Assembly (NCBI GenBank): GCA_003566335.1
Contig: PXDR01000438.1
Location: 1 to 8,419 of the forward strand
Length of the DNA: 8,419 nucleotides
Source of the DNA: Cyanobacteria bacterium T3Sed10_344R1
GTDB taxonomy: Bacteria; Cyanobacteriota; Cyanobacteriia; Phormidesmidales; Phormidesmidaceae
Direction: 5' to 3'
The notes beneath the pieces were generated by a model. It saw nothing but the letters and a program-made list of their open reading frames with translations. It did no database searches and had not been told where the DNA came from. Made by a program: the position numbers and the translations under genes. This document shows positions 1-6,136 of the stretch, one piece after another (within the stretch, counting starts at the first letter, position 1; each line of letters starts with the position of its first letter).

Positions 1-2
1 TC

Positions 3-227
3 ACCCTGTCAGTGGTGGCGATGTTTTCTGGTCTGCGCCGCACCCAAAAGACCTCGCTGTTGGTCAGCCTGCTGCAAACGCTGCGGGGCACCATTTACAT
101 GTTCCACTGGCTGCTGGTGATGAGCACAACCATGATGCGGGGGTCGGTGCGGCCTAAGCGGCTGAAGTGGGTGAAAACCACCCACCAGGGTTTGGGGGAT
201 GAGGTGTCTTTGGATTTACCGGGTTAA
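3..227 (+). CDS. C-terminal fragment of a membrane glycosyltransferase (probably GT2 family)
   Basis: The frame is open from the left edge of the window to TAA at 225-227, giving about 74 residues, so the start of the gene is missing. The fragment has one hydrophobic stretch (TIYMFHWLLVMST) followed by a basic tail containing RPKRLKWVKTTHQG. From memory, cyanobacterial GT2 glycosyltransferases of the processive or glucosyl-diacylglycerol-synthase type often end in a membrane helix plus a K-R-L-K-W-V-K-T-x-H motif. The catalytic DxD and QxxRW motifs would lie outside the window, so the activity cannot be checked. The stop overlaps the stop of the convergent DUF2808 gene. I am fairly sure this is a real gene end and less sure of the family. 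Confidence 0.55.
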   Translation, partial: TLSVVAMFSGLRRTQKTSLLVSLLQTLRGTIYMFHWLLVMSTTMMRGSVRPKRLKWVKTTHQGLGDEVSLDLPG

Positions 228-823
228 GGAAAGGGAAAACGGCGATCGCGATCATTCTCGTAAAAGTTGAGCCGACCGTAGCCAATGAACTGCGATCGCA
301 CCGTTTCCCCTTCTGGAAAAGCCGTGACCCCAAACTGATAGACCCCACCCCAGCGCGGATTTCGCTGGGCCAGCAGCCGCACTGACACCTGGCTATCGGG
401 GGGAGCCGCTTCGGCAAATTCCACCTCAATCTCATCAGTATCGGGATTGCGCTGGGCGGAGGCGACCGGCAACTGACGCTCGCCGTCTGCCGTGGTCACC
501 GTCGCTTGGGTTTGGGACAGGTCAAAGCGAATTAGCTGTTGGCTGCGCTGTTCTAGGGTTAACCGCTGTAGAGGTTCCCCGGCACTGGCAGGCATGTCGA
601 TCTCAAAGTAGTAAGCTGCTCGCCGGACGGACGTTTGGTTTCGGGTGGTGCGGATTCGCTCTAGATTCGGTGGACGGTCAAAGGCCACGGTGCCATCGGG
701 GAAGACGACAGCAGTTGCCGGTTGCGATCGCACCAAATCTGCCGCCACTAGTCCCCCCAGACCGGCAAGAGTGAACCCGGCCAAGAGCATAGCCTGCTTA
801 AACTGCTTGATTCGCATCATCAT
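224..823 (-). CDS. Secreted DUF2808-domain protein
   Basis: A protein of about 199 residues. The N-terminus is a signal peptide: K/R-rich start, hydrophobic stretch AMLLAGFTLAGLGGLVA, then a likely cleavage after PATA near residue 38. The rest matches what I know of DUF2808, a mostly cyanobacterial periplasmic or exported family of unknown function. Visible family-like segments are YYFEIDMP with AGEPLQRL, and NPRWGGVYQFGVTAFPEG followed by FIGYGRLNFYE near the C-terminus. There are no cysteines. Three consecutive ATG codons (823, 820, 817) follow a GAGG. The spacing to the first is only 3 nt, so the second or third may be the real start; an in-frame TTG at 826 is less likely. No function can be assigned. 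Confidence 0.85.
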   Translation of the reverse strand: MMMRIKQFKQAMLLAGFTLAGLGGLVAADLVRSQPATAVVFPDGTVAFDRPPNLERIRTTRNQTSVRRAAYYFEIDMPASAGEPLQRLTLEQRSQQLIRFDLSQTQATVTTADGERQLPVASAQRNPDTDEIEVEFAEAAPPDSQVSVRLLAQRNPRWGGVYQFGVTAFPEGETVRSQFIGYGRLNFYENDRDRRFPFP

Positions 824-826
824 CAA

Positions 827-1117
827 CCTCGAACATCCGGCTTGAGTACAGGCTGGAACCCAGGCTCAAATACCGCTCAGATATCTCCAAATATTTAAAG
901 ACACCGCAAGATACCGCCTCAGTCTGCCTATCTCATCTTAAACAACGGGCCTGCCAACCTCGTCTATCCCCAGGCAGACTGCCAAACGTAAGCCAAACGT
1001 AAAGAGGCTATAAGTCTTGTGACAACCGGGTTTGCTGCTGCCCTGAGAGCCCAATGGGTTCGCTAGTGTGAGAGTGAATACTTCAGCAACAGTCACTAAT
1101 AACTGGACTTATAAATC
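827..1117. promoter_or_regulatory. Divergent intergenic region between the DUF2808 gene and the four-helix membrane protein
   Basis: About 290 bp without a credible gene. Promoters for both flanking divergent genes must lie here or nearby, but I see no convincing -35/-10 pair. The one clear element is the perfect 11-bp tandem repeat at 981-1002. The stretch around 870-900 is AT-rich (AAATATTTAAAG) and could hold the promoter of the (-) gene. Confidence 0.4.
981..1002. repeat. Perfect 11-bp tandem direct repeat (GCCAAACGTAA x2)
   Basis: Two exact adjacent copies of GCCAAACGTAA, at 981-991 and 992-1002. On the opposite strand each reads TTACGTTTGGC. The 11-bp period, one helical turn, is compatible with paired half-sites for a response regulator. 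It loosely recalls the RpaB HLR1 box (two G/T-TTACA-WW halves), but has ACG for ACA and a period of 11 rather than 10. A slippage duplication is equally possible. Confidence 0.8.
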
Positions 1118-1654
1118 ATGAACGCTGCCTCCAAGCCCTCCATGTCCCCAGCGGCGTTGCAGCTCACCCCGTGGCATCGGGTGGTGCTGGCAGTTTTGGG
1201 GTTTTGGTTGAGTGCAACCCTATTACTCGATGGCGTCGTAATGCCCAGCCTCTACGGTGCTGGCATGACGGCTCAGCCTGAATTTGCCTCTGCGGGCTAT
1301 TCCTTGTTCTGGGTGTTTAACCGAGTGGAAATTCTCTGCGGTGCCGCCGTACTCAGCGGTCTACTAGCCCTGCGTCAGGGACGGCGGGAATTTGGCGTTG
1401 TGATTAGCGGTAGCCGCAGCCGTTGGGCCGTGGGCCTAGCCACGCTGCTACTTGCGATCGCACTCCTCTACACCTACGCCCTGACCCCAGCCCTCAGCGC
1501 CTTCGGCATGGAAATGAGCCTCAACGCCACCACCGCCATGCCCGCTGGCATGATGCCGGTTCAGGGGCTGTACTGGGTTCTCGACGCCCTGAAGCTCGCC
1601 GCTGGTGTGGGTCTACTCGCCCTCTGCTGCCGCGACCTGCGCCTAAAGGCTTAA
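1118..1654 (+). CDS. Four-helix integral membrane protein (DUF4149/TMEM205-like)
   Basis: A 178-residue protein with four clear hydrophobic helices at about residues 20-42, 63-87, 104-125 and 149-171. The first helix runs into LLLDGVVMPSLYGAGM, and the loop before helix 2 reads AGYSLFWVFNRVEILC. I recall this arrangement, including the conserved Asp-Pro and Asn-Arg-x-Glu, from small cyanobacterial membrane proteins usually placed in DUF4149. Function is unknown. The long loop between helices 3 and 4 is Met-rich (FGMEMSLNATTAMPAGMMP), which might hint at metal contact, but that is speculation. The ATG at 1118 is preceded by ACTTATAAATC without a strong ribosome site, and no better upstream start exists. 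It converges on the downstream (-) exchanger gene. Confidence 0.75.
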   Translation: MNAASKPSMSPAALQLTPWHRVVLAVLGFWLSATLLLDGVVMPSLYGAGMTAQPEFASAGYSLFWVFNRVEILCGAAVLSGLLALRQGRREFGVVISGSRSRWAVGLATLLLAIALLYTYALTPALSAFGMEMSLNATTAMPAGMMPVQGLYWVLDALKLAAGVGLLALCCRDLRLKA

Positions 1655-1667
1655 GCGCCTTACAAGC

Positions 1668-1695
1668 GGTGCGTTACGGCTACGCCTAACAGCAC
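1668..1695. repeat. Short imperfect palindrome of the GGTGCGTTA...TAAC-GCACC type, possible terminator
   Basis: GGTGC, GTTA ... TAAC, (A)GCACC form an imperfect hairpin in the 47-bp gap between two convergent genes. From memory, near-identical palindromes (GGTGCGTTA...TAACGCACCCTAC) are dispersed in many cyanobacterial genomes. It may be a mobile small repeat that also acts as a two-way transcription stop. There is no U-run on either side. Confidence 0.5.
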
Positions 1696-1701
1696 CCTAC
1701 G

Positions 1702-2007
1702 TTAAGACTCAACCTCTGATTCTGTGGCCTCCTCTGCCTGGGGCCACAGCAGTCGTATCCCCATAATCCCAAAGCCAGCCGCCGCAATTCCTTTGACCCA
1801 GGCGGCTGGCAATAGCTGTGCCGTGCCTTCCCCCAGCCAAACGCCGAGGAAACTCGCCAGCAGCAGCGCCGCTGCCGTTCCTAAAAACACCGCTTTAGGG
1901 AAACGAGAGCTGCCACCCAATGCGATCGCAGCCACCTGACTCTTATCCCCCAACTCCGAGAGAAACACCGCCACAAAACTCAGCCCCAGCAAATGCCAAT
2001 CCACCAT
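1702..2007 (-). CDS. Half-size UPF0016/GDT1 (TMEM165) cation exchanger subunit, single motif
   Basis: A 101-residue membrane protein with three predicted helices (about residues 5-28, 38-58, 68-87). The first contains E18-L-G-D-K-S, the E-x-G-D-K-S/T signature of the UPF0016/GDT1/TMEM165 family. Full-length members carry two such motifs in about 200 residues, so this is half of an exchanger and needs a partner. The gene just upstream on the same strand supplies the second half. Family members move Mn2+ or Ca2+ against H+; the Synechocystis full-length member Mnx exports Mn2+. From memory, half-size pairs in Synechocystis are called hemi manganese exchangers. The ATG at 2007 follows GGGGGAG three bases upstream. 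The C-terminal tail is acidic (EEATESEVES). Metal specificity is inferred. Confidence 0.88.
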   Translation of the reverse strand: MVDWHLLGLSFVAVFLSELGDKSQVAAIALGGSSRFPKAVFLGTAAALLLASFLGVWLGEGTAQLLPAAWVKGIAAAGFGIMGIRLLWPQAEEATESEVES

Positions 2008-2039
2008 TAACTCCCCCTCTCTTACTCCACTAAATCCAC

Positions 2040-2123
2040 CATCATCCCCAACCCAATTCCCGCTCTAGCCAACAGCCTTAGCGCAGCCATGCCCGTTAGG
2101 GCTTTACAGCTAACAGCCAATAG
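2040..2123. repeat. Short-motif repetitive spacer (AGCTAACAGCC-like units)
   Basis: The spacer between the two half-exchanger genes contains related units: TAGCCAACAGCCTTAGC near 2067, GTTAGGGCTTTACAGCTAAC near 2095 (which can fold), and AACAGCCAATAGCT up to 2123. From memory, runs of AGCTATTGGCTGTTAGC-type units are common dispersed repeats between cyanobacterial genes. No promoter or terminator is evident. Confidence 0.35.
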
Positions 2124-2582
2124 CTAAAACCCCCCAATATCCCAAACCAGCCACCCCATAATCACCAACAGCGTCACCCCCGCCGCTCGATCCAACGTGG
2201 CGGGCTTGATGCGCTTAGACAGCCATTGGCCTAGCAGCACCCCCAGCAGACTGGTGGCAATCAGGGCGCTGCCTGCCCCGGCAAAGACCGTCCAGGGTGA
2301 ATGGGACTCAGCACTCATCAACAGAGTGGTGACCTGGGTTTTGTCGCCAATCTCGGCCAGAAAGATGGTGCCAAAGGTCGAGAAGAAAACGCGCCAGAAC
2401 CCGGCGTTGGTGTTCTCGCCTGACTTCTGCTGTAGAGACGTGGGCTCCTGAACGACTTCCGAGGTCGGTGCTTCAGCCTCTAAGGCAGTCTCTCGTGTCG
2501 TCGCAGTTGGATTCTGCGCAGGGTGAGTGGTGGAATCTGAAGACAAAACGGTGGTAGGGATCACAGCAGCGGCAAATTTCAT
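2124..2582 (-). CDS. Half-size UPF0016/GDT1 (TMEM165) cation exchanger subunit with long N-terminal extension
   Basis: A 152-residue protein. Residues 62-152 form the exchanger half with three hydrophobic helices (about 64-88, 98-120, 130-150) and the signature E77-I-G-D-K-T. As with its downstream neighbour, a single motif implies a homo- or, more likely, hetero-dimer transporting Mn2+ or Ca2+. Residues 1-61 are odd: after a mildly hydrophobic start (MKFAAAVIPTTVL) comes a Thr/Glu/Pro/Ala-rich, probably disordered segment, absent from typical half-size members as I know them. The ATG at 2582 lacks a good ribosome site, so an internal start cannot be excluded. The 116-bp gap to the next gene suggests co-transcription. 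Confidence 0.86.
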   Translation of the reverse strand: MKFAAAVIPTTVLSSDSTTHPAQNPTATTRETALEAEAPTSEVVQEPTSLQQKSGENTNAGFWRVFFSTFGTIFLAEIGDKTQVTTLLMSAESHSPWTVFAGAGSALIATSLLGVLLGQWLSKRIKPATLDRAAGVTLLVIMGWLVWDIGGF

Positions 2583-2661
2583 ATTCGTTTCATTATCGAG
2601 AAAGCTCGAAGAAACTGCAACTACTTTTTGAGCAACCTGCCGGGAAAATCCTGATTACCGC

Positions 2662-2681
2662 CTTGGCCTAACTTGGCCTAA
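2662..2681. repeat. Perfect 10-bp tandem repeat overlapping a stop codon
   Basis: Two exact adjacent copies of CTTGGCCTAA, at 2662-2671 and 2672-2681. The second copy contains the TAG stop (complement of 2678-2680) of the Cys-cluster gene. The first copy repeats the same TAG in the untranslated tail. Confidence 0.8.
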
Positions 2682-3028
2682 GCCTCAACCGCTGTTTGGA
2701 AGCGCTCCATCTCAGGGCTGTCGTTGCCGTAGACCCCCTCGATTTGCTGTTGGCAGCAGTCGATGGCGAACTCATCCAGGTCGGCGGGGTCAATGCCGTA
2801 CATCGCTTCAAAGCTGGCGGCATCCACCCGGCAGAAGCGGGGACGCTCCTCATAGATGTTGCAGGTGCGCTGGTCGTGGTTGTAGTTGATACACCAGCCG
2901 TCTGGCCCCACCATGCTGAGGTACTGGGTCAGTTCTTCTGGCGAAAGATAGTCGGCTAAGTCGGGTCGATCGCTAGGGTCGAGCTGGCAACAAGCACCGC
3001 ACTGTTGAACACAACGCCAATGGGCCAT
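2678..3028 (-). CDS. YkgJ-family cysteine cluster protein (CxxCC, putative metal-binding)
   Basis: A 116-residue soluble protein. It carries the family hallmark C6-VQQ-C10-GA-C13-C14 near the N-terminus, then WC46-IN, C56-NIYEERPRFC66-R, and a late C91-C92 pair. The CGxCC ... C ... RPxxCR pattern defines the YkgJ/UPF0153 family, thought to bind Zn2+ or an iron-sulfur cluster. The exact reaction is unknown for most members. The length is typical. The ATG at 3028 has a good ribosome site (AAGGAAG, 6 nt away). It is divergent from psb30, sharing a 116-bp promoter region, and is followed on its own strand by the two half-exchangers, 95 bp on. That neighbourhood may point to metal handling, which is inference only. 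Confidence 0.88.
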   Translation of the reverse strand: MAHWRCVQQCGACCQLDPSDRPDLADYLSPEELTQYLSMVGPDGWCINYNHDQRTCNIYEERPRFCRVDAASFEAMYGIDPADLDEFAIDCCQQQIEGVYGNDSPEMERFQTAVEA

Positions 3029-3046
3029 GGGACGCTTCCTTAGAAT

Positions 3047-3064
3047 TTTGTAAACTTGCTTAAA
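3047..3064 (-). promoter_or_regulatory. Possible HLR1-like (RpaB) site between the YkgJ gene and psb30
   Basis: On the (-) strand TTTACAAA (complement of 3047-3054) matches the published HLR1 half-site G/T-TTACA-WW exactly. The second half, spaced two bases away, matches only about 5 of 8. One perfect half-site is expected about twice by chance in a window of this size, so this is suggestive only because it lies upstream of a photosystem gene. A TAAAAT at 3085-3090 could be the psb30 -10 box. Confidence 0.25.
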
Positions 3065-3144
3065 ATACGGAGCAGCTTAGCGGGTAAAATGCCTGAGAGA
3101 TATTGCCAGTTAGCGTGGGTGACCTGGCTTGATTGGGAGGATAA

Positions 3145-3276
3145 ATGGACGCTTTACTGAACTTTTTCGGCAGCATCAACTTTGAGGTGATCGCTCAGCT
3201 CACCATGCTGGCCATGATTGTGATTGCTGGCCCGGTGATTGTGTTTTTGCTAGCCCTGCGGGGTGGTGATCTGTAA
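3145..3276 (+). CDS. psb30: Photosystem II reaction center protein Psb30 (Ycf12)
   Basis: A 43-residue single-helix membrane peptide. It reads MDALLNFFGS, then INFEVIAQLTMLAMIVIAGP, then VIVFLLALRGGDL. This closely matches Psb30/Ycf12 as I remember it from thermophilic cyanobacteria (INFEVIAQLT ... GP ... FLLA-R-G-x-L). Psb30 is a low-molecular-mass subunit on the periphery of the PSII core in the thylakoid membrane, near cytochrome b559, and helps stabilise the complex. The ATG is preceded by GGGAGG with 4 nt spacing, an excellent ribosome site. The gene is alone on its strand here, between the divergent YkgJ gene and convergent ispD. Recognition by sequence is strong. Confidence 0.95.
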   Translation: MDALLNFFGSINFEVIAQLTMLAMIVIAGPVIVFLLALRGGDL

Positions 3277-3292
3277 ATCGCCGTAAATCACC
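3273..3292. repeat. Near-perfect 10-bp tandem repeat across the psb30 stop
   Basis: GTAAATCGCC (3273-3282) is followed directly by GTAAATCACC (3283-3292), a 9/10 match. The first copy includes the TAA stop of psb30. Confidence 0.65.
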
Positions 3293-3306
3293 GCTCAGAG
3301 TCTTCT

Positions 3307-3336
3307 GGCAAGGCCGGTTTTATCACTGGCTTTGCC
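3307..3336. terminator. Hairpin between convergent psb30 and ispD
   Basis: GGCAAGGCC ... GGCTTTGCC forms a 9-bp stem with one G-U pair around an 11-12-nt loop. It sits 30 bp after the psb30 stop and about 60 bp past the ispD stop, so it could end transcription from both sides. Neither flank has a clear U-tract, so it may be a weak or factor-assisted terminator. Confidence 0.45.
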
Positions 3337-3396
3337 AAATGATTTCTCACCTTCACGCCCTTGTTCGCTATTGGTCATCGCCATTGGTCTAGGGCT

Positions 3397-4086
3397 TTAG
3401 TTTACCCCCCGTTGCCGCAAGATCAGCTCTGCGATCGCAAGGTCAACGGGGGTTGTCACTTTTAAATTCGTTTCTTCGCCGGGGACAATTTTGACCGGCT
3501 GGCCGCACTGCTCTAGCAGTGCGGCATCATCAGTGACGCTCCAACCCTGCTGTTGACCCTGGTGATGGCAGCGGCGTAAGAGGTCAACGTCAAATCCCTG
3601 AGGGGTTTGAGCCGCCCAGAGCTGGCTGCGGTCAGGGGTGGACTGAATCACGCCCTGGCTATCGACCACTTTGATTGTGTCTTTAACTGCGATCGCAGCG
3701 ATTAGCCCTTGGCAAGTGTCCAGCGCCGCCGCACAGCGATCAAACAGGTCGGCTGTAGCCAAGCAGCGCGCGCCATCGTGAATCAACACCCTTTTGGAGT
3801 TGTCAGGCAACCCCTGCAAGCCGTTAAAGACCGATGCCTGTCGGGTATCGCCGCCAAGGATGAACTGAATCGGAGTTTTGAGGTTGAGCTGAGCGGCAAT
3901 GTCCAGCAGATCGGCTTTGTCTTCTGGCTGACCAATTAAGCCAATCCAGTCCACGGTGGTGGCTGCCTCTGCCGCCAACAGCGTCCAGGCAATCAGGGGG
4001 CGGTTGTGCAGGGTGAGCAACAGCTTGTTGCGATCGCACCCCATCCGTTTTCCCATTCCGGCTGCCGGAATCAATAATTCCACCAC
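3397..4086 (-). CDS. ispD: 2-C-methyl-D-erythritol 4-phosphate cytidylyltransferase (IspD)
   Basis: IspD catalyses MEP + CTP -> CDP-ME + PPi in the MEP pathway, which feeds carotenoids, phytyl chains and quinones. With the start chosen here the protein has 229 residues, close to the family norm of about 230. Visible motifs: PAAGMGKRMG with K21 (CTP binding), GGDTRQASVFNGL (78-90), LIHDGAR with D104 (substrate), KDT (135-137), RSQLWAAQTPQGF (153-165), TDDA, and NLKVTTPVDL with K209. Cysteine follows HDGAR where many bacteria have proline. I chose GTG at 4086, giving MVELLIPAAG; an AGGAG lies 10 nt upstream and homologues begin just before LLIPAAG. The longer frame to TTG at 4128 adds 14 unlikely residues. 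It lies downstream of the COP23 gene on the same strand. Confidence 0.95.
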   Translation of the reverse strand: MVELLIPAAGMGKRMGCDRNKLLLTLHNRPLIAWTLLAAEAATTVDWIGLIGQPEDKADLLDIAAQLNLKTPIQFILGGDTRQASVFNGLQGLPDNSKRVLIHDGARCLATADLFDRCAAALDTCQGLIAAIAVKDTIKVVDSQGVIQSTPDRSQLWAAQTPQGFDVDLLRRCHHQGQQQGWSVTDDAALLEQCGQPVKIVPGEETNLKVTTPVDLAIAELILRQRGVN

Positions 4087-4219
4087 GGCACTGTTTCTCC
4101 TGACTATAAAGATTCTTGGCAAATTCAAGGCGAATTCAAAAGGGGATCAGGGCTAACCCCAATCCCCCATAGATCAATCTAGACCCTAAATCAACCGAAT
4201 CTCGACCTAGCCCCAGGGT

Positions 4220-4921
4220 TTAACGGAAGAGGTTGGGGTTGAGCTGACGTCCGCCGCCGCTGCCCCCTTGGTTGAGGAACTGACCCGTGCCGCCATCTGC
4301 CGGAGACAGGAAGGGCCGCAGGTTGATCCCGCCGCCCACGGACTGACGCTGGCGGTTGCCGCTCAACACCTGGCCGATTTGGCCCAAAATGCCAGAGTTG
4401 CGATCGCCAGTGAAAGTGGTGACCCCATCGGTCGTTTGGCCACTGTCTGCCATGGTCAGGTTCTCGAACACGCGATCGCGGGTTGCCACGGGATCTTGTC
4501 CAGAGGGCACCGTAAACACAATCCGGCAACTGGGGTTGTCTTCACTGGTGACGCAGACCGTGTTGTAGCCATTCTCCATGCCGGTGCGCAGTTCGGCTAA
4601 GCCGTCGGGGCGGTAGCGTTCTAGGCGTTCGCTGATTTCAACGCAACGACGCTCAGCGGGCCAGTTGCCCCCCATGTCGCCGGGCACCGCCCAGGGATAT
4701 AGCGCATCCCCTTCTTGGTCGGCAGGGCGATACATCACCGTGGGTCTCCCCTCGTGGATCTGGCATTCAAACCGAGTCGCTTGGGGCGCGGCTTCGCCAT
4801 CTTGAGCCGTTTGAGCCAGAACAGGGGCACCGGAAATTAGCAGTGCGCCGGTCAACAGTCCGCCTAGGCGAACAGTGCGTCGAGAAAAGGCGCAGGTCAT
4901 CCAGGAAAAAGTCGCAGTCAT
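4220..4921 (-). CDS. Secreted COP23-domain protein
   Basis: A 233-residue exported protein. A Sec signal peptide covers residues 1-37 (basic SRRTVR, hydrophobic LGGLLTGALLISGAPV, cleavage near VLAQ). The body fits the cyanobacterial COP23 domain, named after a circadian-oscillating protein of Cyanothece: F-x-C near residue 53, W-x-AERRC93 V-x-I-S-x-R-L, NTVC123V, then C132 RIVFTVPSGQDP. The four cysteines probably make two disulfides outside the cytoplasm. A Gly/Asn/Gln-rich low-complexity tail (about 177-233) follows. Molecular function is unknown. ATG at 4921 is preferred because the signal peptide begins there; an in-frame GTG at 4975 would put 18 polar residues in front. The ribosome site is weak. 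Confidence 0.85.
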   Translation of the reverse strand: MTATFSWMTCAFSRRTVRLGGLLTGALLISGAPVLAQTAQDGEAAPQATRFECQIHEGRPTVMYRPADQEGDALYPWAVPGDMGGNWPAERRCVEISERLERYRPDGLAELRTGMENGYNTVCVTSEDNPSCRIVFTVPSGQDPVATRDRVFENLTMADSGQTTDGVTTFTGDRNSGILGQIGQVLSGNRQRQSVGGGINLRPFLSPADGGTGQFLNQGGSGGGRQLNPNLFR

Positions 4922-5351
4922 AGTTCTATCTGTGCAGCCTGTGGAAAGGGACGTTTCGATTCGGTCAAATCTCACACCGTTGAGCAGGCCCCTGATAAAT
5001 CAGCCGTTGGGGCGGATGATCGTAGGATTCCCAAGCTTGGAGACGTCTAAACAGGGCGATAGGTTTCTTATGCTGCTAAATCCACACTCCGTAGCCCTCT
5101 CTCAATCAACCACTGACTGGATGCAGCCTTGCCCAAGGCTAGCGGCTCCAACACGCCCGTAGCTGCTGCCGTTCCAACGTTCTGCTCTCTAAACCCCGGC
5201 ATTTAACCCCGGCATTTAATATTCTGATTTGGAAGACTTTGTTACGATGTACACAGTTGGTCAAGGTATTAATTAGATCGTTCGGATTGTCCTGCGATCG
5301 CACCGCACCGACCCCCTTTCACCGTGTTGACCCTAGGAGACGCCGCTAACC
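4922..5351. promoter_or_regulatory. Divergent region between the COP23 gene and rpe
   Basis: About 430 bp with no convincing gene; an open frame crossing 4875-5162 has no family resemblance and runs antisense to the COP23 N-terminus. Contents are the perfect 13-bp tandem repeat at 5192-5217, an AT-rich stretch at 5217-5280 with TTGTTA (5239) and TATTAA (5267) that may contain the rpe promoter although their 22-bp spacing is too long for a standard sigma-70 pair, and a HIP1 octamer at 5294. Confidence 0.4.
5192..5217. repeat. Perfect 13-bp tandem repeat (AACCCCGGCATTT x2)
   Basis: Two exact adjacent copies, at 5192-5204 and 5205-5217, about 135 bp upstream of the rpe start. It could be paired regulator sites or a slippage duplication. 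Confidence 0.8.
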
Positions 5352-6059
5352 ATGCCTCAATCCTCATCCCAAAAGTCCGTTGTCATCTCTCCGTCCATTC
5401 TCTCGGCGGACTTTAGCCGTTTGGGGGATGAAATCCGTGCCGTGGATGCAGCAGGCGCAGACTGGATTCACGTGGATGTGATGGACGGTCGGTTTGTCCC
5501 CAACATCACCATTGGGCCGCTGATTGTGCAGGCTCTGCGCCCCGTCACCAAAAAGCCCCTAGACGTCCACCTGATGATTGTGGAACCCGAAAAGTACGTC
5601 GAAGACTTTGCCAAAGCTGGGGCCGACATCATCTCTGTCCATGCTGAGCACAATGCGTCGCCTCACCTGCACCGCACCCTGGGTCAAATCCGAGAACTGG
5701 GCAAGCAGGCAGGCGTGGTGCTAAACCCTGGCACCCCTCTGTCCTTGATTGAGCATGTGCTGGAACTGTGCGATCTGATTTTGATCATGAGCGTCAACCC
5801 CGGCTTTGGCGGTCAGAGCTTCATCCCCGGCGTACTGCCCAAAATTCGCCAACTGCGCCAAATGTGTGATGAGCGCGGTCTAGATCCCTGGATTGAAGTG
5901 GATGGCGGCCTCAAAGGCAACAACACTTGGCAGGTGCTAGAAGCTGGAGCCAATGCGATCGTCGCCGGTTCCGCAGTGTTCAAAGCCCCTGACTATGCTG
6001 AAGCGATTGAAGGCATCCGCAACAGCAAGCGCCCTGCTCCTGAAATGGCGACGGTGTAG
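5352..6059 (+). CDS. rpe: Ribulose-phosphate 3-epimerase
   Basis: Interconverts ribulose 5-phosphate and xylulose 5-phosphate in the Calvin cycle and oxidative pentose phosphate pathway, in the cytosol. The 235-residue TIM-barrel protein shows all family motifs: SPSILSADF (13-21), H40-VDVMDG with catalytic D42, DVHLMI with H73, NPGTPL, the phosphate loop region MSVNPGFGGQ (146-155), EVDGG with catalytic D184, and AGSAVF. H40, D42, H73 and D184 form the metal and acid/base set. The length is usual, with a short nonconserved C-terminal tail (PAPEMATV). The ATG at 5352 follows AGGAG at 12 nt, a somewhat long spacing. It is monocistronic: a strong terminator lies 78 bp after the stop. Confidence 0.97.
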   Translation: MPQSSSQKSVVISPSILSADFSRLGDEIRAVDAAGADWIHVDVMDGRFVPNITIGPLIVQALRPVTKKPLDVHLMIVEPEKYVEDFAKAGADIISVHAEHNASPHLHRTLGQIRELGKQAGVVLNPGTPLSLIEHVLELCDLILIMSVNPGFGGQSFIPGVLPKIRQLRQMCDERGLDPWIEVDGGLKGNNTWQVLEAGANAIVAGSAVFKAPDYAEAIEGIRNSKRPAPEMATV

Positions 6060-6063
6060 CTTA

Positions 6064-6085
6064 ACGGGTGTAACTTAGCACCCGT
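6064..6085 (+). terminator. Small hairpin after rpe
   Basis: ACGGGTG and CACCCGT make a 7-bp stem with an 8-nt loop just after the rpe stop. A second 5-bp hairpin (GCCCG ... CGGGC) follows at 6107-6126. Neither has a U-tract, so they more likely protect the 3' end than terminate. Confidence 0.4.
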
Positions 6086-6136
6086 CTGAGCAAATCCTGC
6101 GTGAATGCCCGATTAACGTCACGGGCCAATATGACC

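Noticed and set aside
2583..2677. Possible yybP-ykoY manganese riboswitch before the exchanger genes
   Set aside because: The leader is only 95 nt and lacks the conserved paired loops I would expect. Only a 5-bp TCGAG hairpin is visible.
2696..2959. 87-codon (+) frame opposite the Cys-cluster gene
   Set aside because: It is antisense to a gene with clear family motifs and has a repetitive Val-rich composition typical of a shadow frame.
4122..4143. Further tandem duplication AATTCAAGGCG/AATTCAAAAGG near the ispD start
   Set aside because: Only 8 of 11 positions match, so it was not counted with the perfect repeats.
4875..5162. 95-codon (+) frame crossing the COP23 start and its promoter region
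   Set aside because: It runs antisense to the COP23 signal peptide, with unpatterned composition and no recognisable domain.
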